Below, one piece after another: positions 8,833 through 19,100 of a DNA stretch of 64,000 nt. The translations under genes were made by a program, and so were the position numbers. The notes below the pieces were generated by a model that was given only the letters and a program-made list of their open reading frames with translations, was not told where the DNA came from and searched no databases. Source of the stretch: Endozoicomonas_A sp049275935 (GTDB taxonomy: Bacteria > Pseudomonadota > Gammaproteobacteria > Pseudomonadales > Endozoicomonadaceae); assembly GCF_049275935.1 (NCBI RefSeq), contig NZ_CP184830.1:6944001-7008000 (forward strand), written 5' to 3'. Each line of letters starts with the position of its first letter. Within the stretch, counting starts at the first letter, position 1.

Positions 8833-9723
8833 TCAAAGGCTCATGTCAAACTTGTTACGGGGCTCGTCGCCCTCAAGAAGAAGCTTAGCCATGGACTTGA
8901 TCTCGTTCTGGATGTAATCCCAATACTCCGGATTGTCGAGTGTTCTCTGCTTTATGCTTTCAGGAACAAAGCGACTTATCTCAGTATTGAAATTAATGCG
9001 TACCTCATCGTCTTTTAATATTTTGGTTACTTGGTTGCTGAGCATTTCCATGAAGTCTTTCCTGTTTTTTTCTCTTGCTTCCAGTTTTTTATTGACTAGC
9101 TCTGCAGAGACATCAATTCCTTTTTGTTTTATCCAAACGATATCCCAGACATCACGAGGTTTTATGTGTCTGGCCCGATAGGCCAGAGCAATAAACTTGT
9201 CCGCCAACGTCTCTTCGAGAGACTGGACCGGTACCAGCAGGCCTTCGGTGGGCGTCACAATATTGTAGTGATTGATCAGGGGTCTTTTTTTCGCGTCAAA
9301 CGAGGGAATGGCGCAGATGTCTATGTGCATTTTCTGCCTTGGCAGATCAGGCCGGTTGGCCTCCTTCTCTATGCTGATTTTCCACGACGACGTGTCGCCC
9401 TGCTCATCTTGGTCAGGCTTGTTGACCCAAACGTTGGTCTCGTACTTGTTCTGGATGAATTGTTGGATTTCGGTTTCCAGCCCGTCAAAGTCGGAGGGCT
9501 TGAAGTCAAGCCCTCCATTAAAGTCCAGATCTTCCGACAAACGGGAGCTGTTATGGCACATCCTGAGTGATGTGCCCCCTATGAAGGTGAGTGACTGCAT
9601 AGCCCCTTGCTTAACCAGCACGTGCACAATGTCGTGATGAAGAATTTCCTTCTCGATCACTGGCGTGATGGCTGCATATTCCGGATTTGCTTCCACGATT
9701 CTTTTTAGTTGTTCCTTTAGCAC
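8833..9723 (-). CDS. abiEii: AbiEii/AbiGii-type nucleotidyltransferase toxin (type IV toxin-antitoxin)
   Basis: 296 residues from a GTG start, 1 nt after the antitoxin stop codon, so translation is coupled. Residues 46-68 contain the nucleotidyltransferase signature: FIGGTSLRM, then RLSEDLDF with D65 and D67 as the expected metal ligands. Further conserved AbiEii features are HIDICAIPSF and ETLADKFIALAYRARHIKPR followed by DVWDI. The family uses nucleotides (GTP in AbiEii; pyrimidines added to tRNA 3' ends in MenT relatives) to stop growth on phage infection. Length and motif order are normal, with no frameshift. The partner AbiEi is directly upstream, as in the classical bicistronic operon. 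Confidence 0.93.
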   Translation of the reverse strand: MLKEQLKRIVEANPEYAAITPVIEKEILHHDIVHVLVKQGAMQSLTFIGGTSLRMCHNSSRLSEDLDFNGGLDFKPSDFDGLETEIQQFIQNKYETNVWVNKPDQDEQGDTSSWKISIEKEANRPDLPRQKMHIDICAIPSFDAKKRPLINHYNIVTPTEGLLVPVQSLEETLADKFIALAYRARHIKPRDVWDIVWIKQKGIDVSAELVNKKLEAREKNRKDFMEMLSNQVTKILKDDEVRINFNTEISRFVPESIKQRTLDNPEYWDYIQNEIKSMAKLLLEGDEPRNKFDMSL

Positions 9724-9724
9724 A

Positions 9725-10249
9725 TTAGCTCTCCAGCATATGGGTATTTCTTTTGCAGTTCTTTAGGTCTTTGATGGCTTGCGAGGATTGTGCTCTGTAC
9801 ATGCCAACAGATTCATCAAAATACAGGTTTGGTGCAATATTTCTGATAGTTTTTTTTGAGTGAGTGAATTCAATGACGCCATAGGGTGTTGAGAAGGTGC
9901 CGCTGCGGCCTTTCGTCACAATCGTCAGCCTTCCCATGGGTATTTGAGAGATGTCCCCAGTATGACTAAGTTGACTCTCAAGGCTTATGTAGCTTATGAC
10001 ATTGGCGCGAAGTTTTTTCGCTATCTTATAGATCGCAGTCGTTGGGTCTGGAGGCGTCAACGTGCTCTCAAACACGCCTTTGGCGACCCTGCGTATCAAG
10101 CCTTTTTTTGCACAAACAGTGAGAAACTTGGTGAACGCGGGAGTGAGTCTCTCGCCAACCATATAGGCTAACTCTGCCGCTGTGTTGATACCACCTCCCG
10201 CTTTGGTTGACTCTGATAGTGCGGCAACCAGTCTATCTTTCTTGGTCAT
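9725..10249 (-). CDS. abiEi: AbiEi-type antitoxin and transcriptional repressor (type IV toxin-antitoxin)
   Basis: 174 residues from ATG 10249. The N-terminal part (INTAAELAYMVGERLTPAF, then FLTVCAKKGLIRRVAKGVFE) is a winged-helix DNA-binding domain. The C-terminal part (KLRANVISYISLESQLSHTG, GRLTIVTKGRSG, TPYGVIEFTHS) matches the AbiEi antitoxin and autoregulator domain. AbiEi neutralises the toxin without stable binding and represses its own operon through repeats in the promoter. A matching promoter and inverted repeat lie at 10253-10311. It is the first gene of the operon, with 1 nt before the toxin start. Confidence 0.88.
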   Translation of the reverse strand: MTKKDRLVAALSESTKAGGGINTAAELAYMVGERLTPAFTKFLTVCAKKGLIRRVAKGVFESTLTPPDPTTAIYKIAKKLRANVISYISLESQLSHTGDISQIPMGRLTIVTKGRSGTFSTPYGVIEFTHSKKTIRNIAPNLYFDESVGMYRAQSSQAIKDLKNCKRNTHMLES

Positions 10250-10252
10250 AAA

Positions 10253-10311
10253 GGTCTACACATTGTTACCTATAGTGTAATTTATTGTAGACCTACATTT
10301 GATTTTGTCAA
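10253..10311 (-). promoter_or_regulatory. abiE promoter and AbiEi operator
   Basis: On the minus strand the -35 is a perfect TTGACA (10311-10306), followed by a 16-nt spacer and a -10 of TACAAT (10289-10284, 5 of 6 consensus), about 35 nt before the abiEi ATG. The palindrome TGTAG-GT-CTACA (10286-10297) overlaps the -10. Its half TGTAGACC occurs in inverted orientation at 10253-10260, next to the start codon, so an inverted pair flanks the transcription start. This fits autorepression by AbiEi. Confidence 0.75.
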
Positions 10312-10322
10312 AGTAAAAATAA

Positions 10323-10457
10323 GGACATCCATAAAGTAAATAAAAATAAGAAAAATAAAGGAAAAAATAAGGACATCCACAAAAAATAAGGACATCCACA
10401 AAAAATAAGGACATCCAAAAAATAAGGACATCCAAAAGGAAAAAAATAAGGACATCC
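10323..10457. repeat. Six direct repeats of AATAAGGACATCCA upstream of abiE
   Basis: GGACATCC occurs at 10323, 10371, 10390, 10409, 10426 and 10450, each preceded by an A-rich run ending AATAA. Spacings are 48, 19, 19, 17 and 24 bp. The array starts just upstream of the abiE -35. Single inverted matches occur near 6134 and 8729. It could be a regulator-binding array or a mobile-element recognition site; I cannot tell which. Confidence 0.85.
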
Positions 10458-10619
10458 ATAAAATTCGACTAATCGACGAGTTCAACTACGATCTTTCTTC
10501 CTGTCCCTGAGTTTTTCAAACACGAGTAGTTATGACCCAGGCTCGAAGCTGCCTGATAGGTCATGGCTCCACGCTTTACTGACACTGTATGGCAAGGTGT
10601 GTTCGCAGCAAAACTCCAA

Positions 10620-10797
10620 CAACTCGTTCCCACGCTCTGCAAGGGGGTTGCAAAAGTAACGACAAAACTGAGACAGGGCAAAAAGTGGCAAAAAACGCAG
10701 TTTACGGGGAGTAAATGAGCATTTTGAGTCACCTTTTTACGCAGTATCAGCGAAGCGCAGCACTTTTGCGACGGCCTCAGAGCGTGGGAACGAGTTG
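10620..10797. mobile_element. 178-bp MITE with 20-bp terminal inverted repeats
   Basis: The left end CAACTCGTTCCCACGCTCTG (10620-10639) is the exact reverse complement of the right end (10778-10797). No coding capacity. The same GAGCGTGGGAACGAG core recurs as REP-like palindromes through the array (about 12695, 19050, 27410, 43540, 54905). It lies 20 bp beyond the stop of the DUF4276 gene. The stretch 10458-10619 shows no gene. Confidence 0.8.
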
Positions 10798-10817
10798 AGA
10801 GGCGGTTAAACAACAAT

Positions 10818-11384
10818 TTACATTGTATTGATGCGTTCAAGATACGTGTGAACGCCGGTGACAAACTGCTGAAAACTGACCGACCGATTATTAGCAAGGT
10901 TAAGGTGGGGCGCAATGGCTCGGGCACCAGAGACTTTCTGATAACCGGTAATCAGTTTTTTCAACTCTTCCTGAGCATTGACCAAAACATCAGGGTTGCG
11001 GAATTTACGACTATTCTGCTTTTCGGCCAGTCGGGGCTTATTAAACGCTGTTCCAACAGCAGCAAGATCCCCAAGAAACCAGCTTTCCAATTCATGAATC
11101 GCAATGCGAACCAGTGTCTCCGGTCGATGGTTTTCTTCGCATAACTTTTGCAACCGTGCTTTCAGACGTTCACAGTCGTCCTGATCTTTATCCCGTACCA
11201 CCACAAACCAGCTATTGGGGATGTTCCAATGGCGCAGCTTGATGGGTATGGACTTTTCCAGATCCTGCTTGCCCTCATGGGGAATACATCGAAAAGACAC
11301 TTCCGGTGGTAACAGTCGGGGTAACAATGTATTCAGCAACACTTGAGCAGAGGGCTCTTCCAGCAAAAAGACCAACTGCGTCAT
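10818..11384 (-). CDS. DUF4276-family protein, TOPRIM-like effector of ATPase pair
   Basis: 188 residues. The start codon overlaps the ATPase stop by 1 nt (TGATG), so the genes are translationally coupled. The N-terminal strand ends in LLEEPS (E9, E10) and residues 61-70 read VVVRDKDQDD, giving the E...DxD pattern of a TOPRIM-like metal site. IHELESWFLGD and the late GARAIAPHLNL block are typical of DUF4276. The family is regularly found beside AAA_21 ATPases. TOPRIM effectors with such ATPases (OLD, PARIS) act as nucleases on infection, so an antiphage role is likely here but inferred. Length is normal. Confidence 0.85.
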   Translation of the reverse strand: MTQLVFLLEEPSAQVLLNTLLPRLLPPEVSFRCIPHEGKQDLEKSIPIKLRHWNIPNSWFVVVRDKDQDDCERLKARLQKLCEENHRPETLVRIAIHELESWFLGDLAAVGTAFNKPRLAEKQNSRKFRNPDVLVNAQEELKKLITGYQKVSGARAIAPHLNLANNRSVSFQQFVTGVHTYLERINTM

Positions 11385-12568
11385 CAGGGGTTTACTCCGT
11401 CAAACAGCCCTTGTTTCCAGAGCGCACCGGGTAAATCCCCGCCTTCGACCAGACTTTTGATCAGCGTATTATCCGCAGCACGCTCAATGGTGGTGACACC
11501 TTTGCTCTTCTTTAACCAGAAAATCTCGTCCAGCTGGATGCTGTTCAACATGTTCGGCGAATGGGTAGACACCATTACCTGGCCACCCTGTTCGGCATAA
11601 CTGCAAAACTCTTCCGCCAGCTCCACCAACAGGCTAGGGTAGAGCTGGTTTTCCGGCTCCTCGACACAGAGCAATGGATGGGGCGACGGGTCGTTCAGCA
11701 ACAGCAAATAAGCGAACATCTTGATGGTGCCATCGGAGACATAACGAGCCACAAACGGGTCTTTAAAGCTGCCATCCTGAAATTTCAGGACGATGCGCCC
11801 ATCGTCAGTTTCTACTGCCTGAACATCTTCAACTCCCGGCACCCGCTGTTTCATTTTATCCAGTACATGCTGGAAAATATCCGGGTGTTGCTCATAGAGG
11901 TACTGGGCCACCAGCGCGGCATTTTCCCCTCGGGGCGATAAATGCTCTGCATAGCCAGCGTCCCGTGCCTGGCGGGCATCACTGATATGAAAATCGGAGA
12001 CATGCCAGTTTTCAATAAGCTGGCGAAAGGCATTGGCCGCCCGGAATCGCTGAAATTGCCCGAGTCCTTTTACGGCCAGAATATCCGGACTATCCAGCGT
12101 CTGCTCTTCCCGTTCCAGCTCTGAATCGGCTTTATTAAAGTCTTCTTCATTGAGAATGGCGTAACCGCGACCTCCCCGGAAATCCAGGAAATGAAACGGT
12201 GAACCCTGACTGCCCCGCTTATAACGGAGTATCTCCCGGGCAACAATAGGCCGACCTCTGTCCTGTCGAATTTCCAACAGATAAGTCACCAGTCGATCAA
12301 CGCCGCCAATGGGCAAGCGGAACTGCAGGGTAAACTCGATAGGCTGATCAATACCACCACGGGTGGCGACTTCCCGAAACCCGCCCCTTTTCTGTAGGGC
12401 GGTGCGGACATTACCGTGCAGGGCATCCCTGAGAAAGCCAAACACATCAAACAGGGTGGTTTTACCGCTGCCATTGGCGCCGACAAACACGCACATGCCG
12501 GGCAGGTTTTTCAGCTCCACATGCTGAAAAACCTTGTAGTTTTTGATTGTCAGGGACTCAAGCTTCAT
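11384..12568 (-). CDS. AAA_21-type ATPase paired with DUF4276
   Basis: 394 residues from ATG 12568. It opens with the family start MKLESLTIKNYKVF. Walker A is GANGSGKT (30-37), followed by a long insert, the signature-like YVSDGTIKMFAYLLLL, Walker B PLLCVEEPENQLYP and the H-loop MVSTHSPNML. All ATPase motifs are intact. It is a RecF/OLD-like ABC ATPase, the upstream partner of the DUF4276 gene. Together they form a probable ATPase-effector defence pair. No strong promoter is visible upstream; a 69-bp repeat shared with the other ATPase gene lies at 12618-12687. Confidence 0.88.
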   Translation of the reverse strand: MKLESLTIKNYKVFQHVELKNLPGMCVFVGANGSGKTTLFDVFGFLRDALHGNVRTALQKRGGFREVATRGGIDQPIEFTLQFRLPIGGVDRLVTYLLEIRQDRGRPIVAREILRYKRGSQGSPFHFLDFRGGRGYAILNEEDFNKADSELEREEQTLDSPDILAVKGLGQFQRFRAANAFRQLIENWHVSDFHISDARQARDAGYAEHLSPRGENAALVAQYLYEQHPDIFQHVLDKMKQRVPGVEDVQAVETDDGRIVLKFQDGSFKDPFVARYVSDGTIKMFAYLLLLNDPSPHPLLCVEEPENQLYPSLLVELAEEFCSYAEQGGQVMVSTHSPNMLNSIQLDEIFWLKKSKGVTTIERAADNTLIKSLVEGGDLPGALWKQGLFDGVNP

Positions 12569-12617
12569 CCGGCGGCTTCCGTCAGTGGCTGTTGTTGTGA
12601 TCGTTGTCCTTCCAGAG

Positions 12618-12687
12618 TATCACTTTCTGGCGGGTTTGCCTTGGTTGGAGTGGTGTCGGGTAGAGTCAGTTTTTCAGGGGAGGTATG
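12618..12687. repeat. 69-bp direct repeat, copy 2
   Basis: Near-identical to 8367-8435, with a few substitutions and one extra base. Its CAGGGGAGGTATGC end continues into a REP palindrome (CCCACGCAGAGCG). A third, shorter match (TTTTCAGGGGAGTTATGC on the minus strand) is at about 38658-38685 in the D-E intergenic region. Confidence 0.75.
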
Positions 12688-12733
12688 CATTCCCACGCAG
12701 AGCGCAGGAACGAGTTAAGTTCACAAATAGGCA

Positions 12734-12908
12734 TGAACGGTCATTTTCCCATGCAGAAAGAATTCTTTACTCCTACACTCTTGGAGCCTTCTACAAGTGG
12801 CAACATGGCGATAATAAGAAAGCTTCTGTTCATGATAACAGAGGTATCTCTCAATCAAGCTTTCTAACGACCGCCTCAGGCGCTCAGCCTGAAACTGATC
12901 AGAAGTGA
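12734..12908 (+). pseudogene. Remnant of the 3' end of a giant array gene (copy A type)
   Basis: These 175 bp match the last 175 bp of copy A (4383-4557) at roughly 85% by eye, including the copy-A-specific tail (SVHDNRGISQSSFL, PETDQK, TGA). No upstream part of the gene remains. With copy A's own 3' end it brackets the cargo block 4558-12733 as a direct repeat. Confidence 0.85.
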
Positions 12909-12950
12909 GGCAAGTGCGAAATCCCCGGTGAATTAATTACACGACAAGTA

Positions 12951-13076
12951 ATGACCAGCAATAATGAACCAGTGCTCCATGAAACACCGGTGATGGTTCC
13001 AGGCTTAACGTTTCCTTCTGAGACCACAGAGGTTTCTCTGGTAAAAGAGCCTGAAGCTGCTCAAACAAGCGATTAA
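12951..13076 (+). CDS. Possible small acidic peptide (41 aa)
   Basis: Frame from ATG 12951 to TAA 13074-13076: MTSNNEPVLHETPVMVPGLT, then FPSETTEVSLVKEPEAAQTS and D. It is acidic with no hydrophobic segment and no clear ribosome binding site. It lies between the 3'-end remnant and the leader of copy B. It could equally be the decayed tail of a longer gene. I do not recognise it. Confidence 0.2.
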   Translation: MTSNNEPVLHETPVMVPGLTFPSETTEVSLVKEPEAAQTSD

Positions 13077-13164
13077 CAGCCATGATTAATTAGAAGTCGC
13101 TTCCTCGCCCGGTTTGGCAATCACTATATACGGTAGTGGAAGTACTCTGCCCTGAGGTAATAGA
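13065..13164 (+). promoter_or_regulatory. Leader of copy B
   Basis: From CAAGCGATTAACAGCCATGA to the ATG this matches the proximal part of the leaders of the other copies, ending in CCTGAGGTAATAG before ATG 13165. The GAGG core is 8-9 nt from the start codon and fixes the start. Confidence 0.6.
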
Positions 13165-16100
13165 ATGACAAACACTCGCCCCAATGTATTTAGCCTTGCC
13201 GTAACCGTTGCAATCAGTTCTTCTATTATTGCTTCACAAGCATTGGCCGAGCGAAGGCTGCAGACAAAATCTGTCGATATTACCGGCACTGGACATGCGG
13301 AGTTTACCCATAGTGAGGTCATGGTTCAGCCAACCTTGGGGGATGACCTGCAGCCAATACCCAAATCCTGCACAACCACCTACCCCGACCAGACTGAGGC
13401 CAGAGCTGGCTATGACGTTCCCTCTGAAGGATTCACAGACGTTCTTTCGGGCATCGACGGAGGTGTTTCCACTGTTGATCTGTTTGAAACAGACAAGAAT
13501 GATGTTGCCCGGAAATACACCAAAGTCCTCAAGGTCGGTAATGAAGGGATCTTCAAGTTCACCCATAACCTTGCAGAGCAGCGACTGGTCATTGAGGTCA
13601 GAGACAAAATGACCCATCAGGATACCATTGCAGCTGTGCGCGCTCGGTTAGACGACGACCGGATATTAGAACCGTTAACGAAAGTTGCCAGCCCCGAACA
13701 TCTGGCGTCAGTTCTGAAAGGGGCGAATGAAAGAGCAGGAAACCTGGGCGAAGCTGATGACTATGCTGTCCTTGCCACCCTTGAAGCAGGAGAAGTTGAG
13801 GTGAACGGCCGCACCTTCATGCGTCTTATTGCTGCAGGCGATCAGCCTCCTGAACTGCAACGTCTGGGTCAATCGCTCTTTGTCAATGATGAAGTGCTTT
13901 TAGCAGCAGCTATCTCTGCCTATGTCCAGGTTCATGTTCTGGGTGAAGATCTGCAACAGGAAGCACTGAATAAGCTGTTTTCATATCATAAACCCGTCGG
14001 CTATATAGTACACACTGGGGATGACACGCAGACTTATCCTGTACCTGCAGGTTATCCAAAACTGCAAGTGACTGAGGCTTCGGGAGAGATTATTGTTTTC
14101 CATGGCCAGAAGCAGAATCCAACCGATATCGCTTTTGTGGAAGGACTCTTTGACATCGTGGATAAAGCTGATGCTAATACCCCCGTTCCTGAATTATCAA
14201 CACAGATTAAAAAAGACAAGTTCAAAAACTACCAGTACGTTATTCGAAGCAGGCAGATGGAACTGCTGGAAAAGTTAGTTGCGCGGCACCATATTACAGT
14301 AAACAAAGCTCAACCGATGAGGTTTGCATTGGAAGATCAGGTGGCGACGCTTGTGCTTGCATTCTATGAAACTCTCCAGCAGGCATTGGCCAGTGCTACT
14401 GCAGATCAGGCAGATGAATTTAATTTTTCAATAGAACACTTCAGAGTCGCTGCGTCTCTCATTACGCCAGCCTGGATGCATAATCAACTCGCAAAACACT
14501 TCAGCTTCAAACCCGCACTTAGAGATCTTCTGACTAACCAGCATTTTGTTCAAAATTTTCTGAACCTTTTACCCGCTGCCTATGTATTAGAGACCAATGT
14601 TTCTCACGACGGAGAACTTTTTGCTTCCAGAGTCTTGAGCGACATAGCCAGACAACTGATTGAGAGGGAAAACAAGCTGCAAGAGCTGCTGCAAAATGAA
14701 AGCGAACTCACCCGGGTTAGAAATCAGTTAAAGCTCACATCGGAGAAAGCCATTACCAGTGAAAGGCAAAAGCGCATAGCACTTCAATTCAAGCAGCTGG
14801 CTGATAAGGAGCTTGATCAGCTTGTTAATGCAATGGAAGAACAACAAAAACAAATACGGAAACTTCGGGAGGAAGTTGCACGAATCCCGGAGCTGGAACA
14901 AGAAGTTGCTAATGTCAGAGCAGAAGTCATAAAGGCCCGCAACGCCGAACCGGCAACAGAGCCTGATATTGAAAACCGGGACGAAACCCAGCCACCAGCA
15001 GGACAGACTGAGGAAGATTCTGTAGCGGTTCCGAAAGTACTTGAGACACTGAGAGCTGTGGAAAAAGCCCTTGAGATGATGGGCCTTACTCAAGGTGACG
15101 ATGTGTATCTTCGTCGCCAGTACATTTCAAACAACCTACAGATGTACATCAGAGACTACAGACAACTGGCAGAAGAAAAGGCCCTGGACATACTGGAAGT
15201 CGCAGAAGAAAAGCTCAACCTCCAGGTCAATGACAAGAATGATAAAACAACAGGAATCAGAGAAGACACGCCGCTGACAGAGCAAGAGGACCTGGACATA
15301 CTGACAGCCTTGGAAGAAACCCCCAATATGAAAGTCAGTAAAGAAGATGACATAGAAAAAAGGCTCGCCAGAATTTTTATAATACTTGACAAGGTTGATC
15401 TCTCAAATGAGGTACTGAATGAGATACTGGATGGGATAGATATGATCCTCTGGATGCATGAAAGAAAAATTCATCCAGACGCTAAAGATATCAAACGTAA
15501 CAGGCTTCTTGCTCACCTGCACTATAAACTGGAAGACCCTGACCCGGATATGCCAGCCGGAGAACAAGGGACCGATCTGCTGCCAGCCGTAGAAAAAATA
15601 CTCAACATCAAACTCAATGAAGAGAATGACAAAGCAGCAAGAATTGCCCGGGTTTGCAGCCTGCTTTACGACGACGATGTCTCAGAAGCTATGCTGGATC
15701 AGATAAGTCAGACCCTCTGGAAAGATGACAGCACAGCTCTGAACGAGAGGGATCTCAATCTCAGCAAGCTTCGGGCAATTCTTGAATATAGAGTCGAAGA
15801 TTCGTCCCTGGATAAGCAAACCATAGAAAAACAGACAAGTTTGCTTGCCGCCATAGAGGACAAGCTGAACATCGACATGAGCAAAAGCTCTGCTGTTAAA
15901 GAAAGAGGCAAGACTTTCACTGTCAAACTGGCAAAAGTTCTGGATGTAGCATTTGACATGGATGACGACCTGTCTGATCAGAAAGATATCCTGAGAACCA
16001 AAATTCAGGAATTAATCGAAAAATCAGACGCTCTCTACGACGATGAAGCTGCCAGAAGAGCCTGGAACAATGAAATAGCTCATCAACTTAACATTGAGGA

Positions 16101-19100
16101 TTATCAAGAAGATGCCTCTATCGAAAACCAGAACAGTGTGATTGAAACAAAACTCCGACAGCTGGAAAAAGAACTTCTCAATGCGGGCCAGCCTGACGTT
16201 AATGAGCATATCACAGCTATTGAAAATGAGCTTGACAAGCATATGGCCCGCCTGGGACCTAAACCCCGATTCGTCCTTGATCGTGAGCTAGCCGTCGCCA
16301 GACGGGTACTACAAAAAGCTGAAAGTGAGCTTACAGAGCTTCATCGCAAACTGAAAGGTCTGGCTCGCAAACCAGTTATATTTGATTTACGGGATGAGGC
16401 TGATAGCGCTATTACCATTAGAGCCTATGCACAGACTTCTGGCGGGGACGAAACTGATCAATTCGATGAAACCTTGGGGGAACTGCCTCTCATCAGGAAA
16501 AAGTACACTCAAATTACGGAATTCCTGCATGAGCACCACAAAAAAAGTATGGAAGTGACCTATGCACGGCATGAAGAGAGGAATGCACAAGAACACCTGG
16601 ATCTTAAAAAACAGGAGATGATCCATTCTGAAAATATTGATGAGAAGGCTAAAACCTTACAAGAGAACGAAATAGCTCGCCTGGATTTAGCCCTGAAGCA
16701 AAAAAGTGATGCCGTTTCAAAAGCACAAGAGGTTCTGACGGATTATCATAAGGCAGCTCTTGACGCTATTGAAGAAGCCATGGGTCTTAAACCTGACTTT
16801 ACTGACAGCTGTGAACAACGGGTTAATGCCCTGAGAAACCAGCAGGTAGAACTGGGCGGGCATGATGGTACCGGCGGCAAAATCCAACAACTGACTCAGG
16901 AACAGGCCCGCCTGGAAGGTGACATTAAAACCAGGGAAGCAGACATTGCAAGAATGAAGGAAGAACTGAAGGTTGCAGAGCAAGCCGTGGAAAATGATGG
17001 TGGTTCCTTTCAGTTTACGCCCAGACAGGTAAACGTTCTGACCCGTATACATGACTTCATGCAGCAACACACTCTCAAGAGACAAGCGCTCGAAGCCGCC
17101 ATAGGTCTGACAGAATTAGCAGTGAAAAGCGATAAGCCAAAACTCCAATTCACGACGTTCAATTTTGACGATGAACTTGCGCCTTTTCACCTGCAGGGAC
17201 TGGTCGGAGACGGTCTGGCAGTTGGTCAGGCCAGTCGGATTGTGAAAGTCTTCAGGAGCCTGAAAAAGACCTTTCCGGCCCTCCATAACTTTCCGGCTCA
17301 CCCTGAGCCTTTAGAATTTCAGCCTCCGATAGTCCTGACAAAAATTCAGTGGCTGGTGAACGATGCCCGGGATGAGCTGCAAAACGGGGCTCAAGAATAC
17401 GACCAAGTCATTAGCGGCATGGGCAAAACAGCCATTCACTTCGTTGAGCATGAAGCAAAGGACCAGGAAGGCTTCCCGGAATACTTTGCTAACCGTTATG
17501 CCAGTAGTAACAGGATCATAGCTCTGGTACGTGAAGGTCTGATCAGCAAGATTGAACTTGAGAACCACATGAAGGCCGTCAGAGGTGTCGATGGTTATCA
17601 GACAGTGGAAGAATTTGAGCACTTCCTTGGCTATAAACACGGCGTCAATGTGCCTCATTTGAATGCCGTTATCCTGATGCTGTCCGACAAGGGTGCTGAG
17701 GAATTTATGCAGATTGCCTTTACTCCTGTCACCGTCACTGCAACGGGCCCGGCAGGTATGAAAGAGTCGGTTGCCGGTATGAAAGAGTACGCAGCTGCTG
17801 TTATCGCCAACTACGTTCTTGACGATATTGCCTTTGACAATGGCCACAGGACGGCAGCCTTTCTGACCCATGTTCAGAATACCCTGACACCTTATGCCAA
17901 TGCCGCAGGCCTGTCTGAATCAGACCTGATCATGGCTCTCAATGATACATTGATGCAGGCACATGCTGCAGCCCTTGAGCACCAGCTGACTGATTACTGG
18001 GTCAAACCTTCAGCCTCTCTGGTACAGGCTGTCACCTGGTACTTCTCCAGCTACAAACCTCTATTGGTGACCCGAACCGCTCTGGAGGCTGCCAGGCTGT
18101 CCCTGACAAACATGTGGTACCTCTATCTTCTGGATCTGACCCACCGGGGTGATTACCTGCACCGGATGCTCACACCTTTCCAGCACTGGCTGGAACATTA
18201 CGGCGTTGACCTTGACCGAAGACTGCAATATGCCTCCCACACCAGCATTGAAGAAATCTCTGAAGTGGGCGGACTGGCCATGCCCCTGGGCAAGGCCGCT
18301 TCTTCAGTCATTCTGCTGCAAACCGGCTCTATGCTGTTTGCCAGACAATACAATGCCAACCCACACAGCTATCGCAGCCTTTCCCGTCTGGTGCCCGAAA
18401 TAGTGAAATCCATGGGTTCCGGACAAGGGGTTCAGGTACCGCTGCTAAACAGGGTAACACCCGAAAAAGTAAAAACGCTGGCCTCTGCCGCAGCCGCTCT
18501 GGTGCTGGGTCCGGTAGCTACTGTGGGAGCATACGCCCACGGCCTTATATCCGGATTCACCTATGCTCAAACCTTCGGATTGGCCCTGGCGTCGAGTCTC
18601 ACTTTCGACTTCTTTATGAACGACAACAAGATGCTCACTCAGTGGCTGGGTGGACCTGTGGGTCGTAGTCTTGACAACGTGAAGCGCTGGAGATGCGCGA
18701 TAAAAACGCAAAATAAGTGCGCAAAACCCAAGGCTATTGCTTTGCCTCAAGGCTTCAATGAAACCGATGAAGAGTATGCAAAACGTGTTAAAGCAAACAA
18801 CACGGTGCCCGGCTGGACGCGGCACGAAAATTACCTGCAGTTCCGTGAACGCCGTGATCGCACCATGGAACTGTCTGAGAAAAGCTGGGAGAAATACTTC
18901 AGGGAAAATGTGCCTAAATGGTCTTTCTCCCACACACAAAGTATTCCTTATTCCTACACTCTGGGTGCCTTCTTTGAGTCGGGGACTGCAGAGCCTGAGC
19001 AACCTTCCGCAACCGTGAAAGCAGCACCGGTTGGGGGAGGTATGCATTCCCACGCAGAGCGTGGGTGTCGCAAAACTCTCTCCGGCGTGGGAACGCGTTG

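Noticed and set aside
10256..10485. Minus-strand frames reading MDVLIFF repeats
   Set aside because: Translation of the AATAAGGACATCCA direct repeats; not a protein.
12543..12908. 121-codon frame as a gene
   Set aside because: It crosses the ATPase start, the 69-bp repeat and a REP before entering the 3'-end remnant; only the remnant is meaningful.
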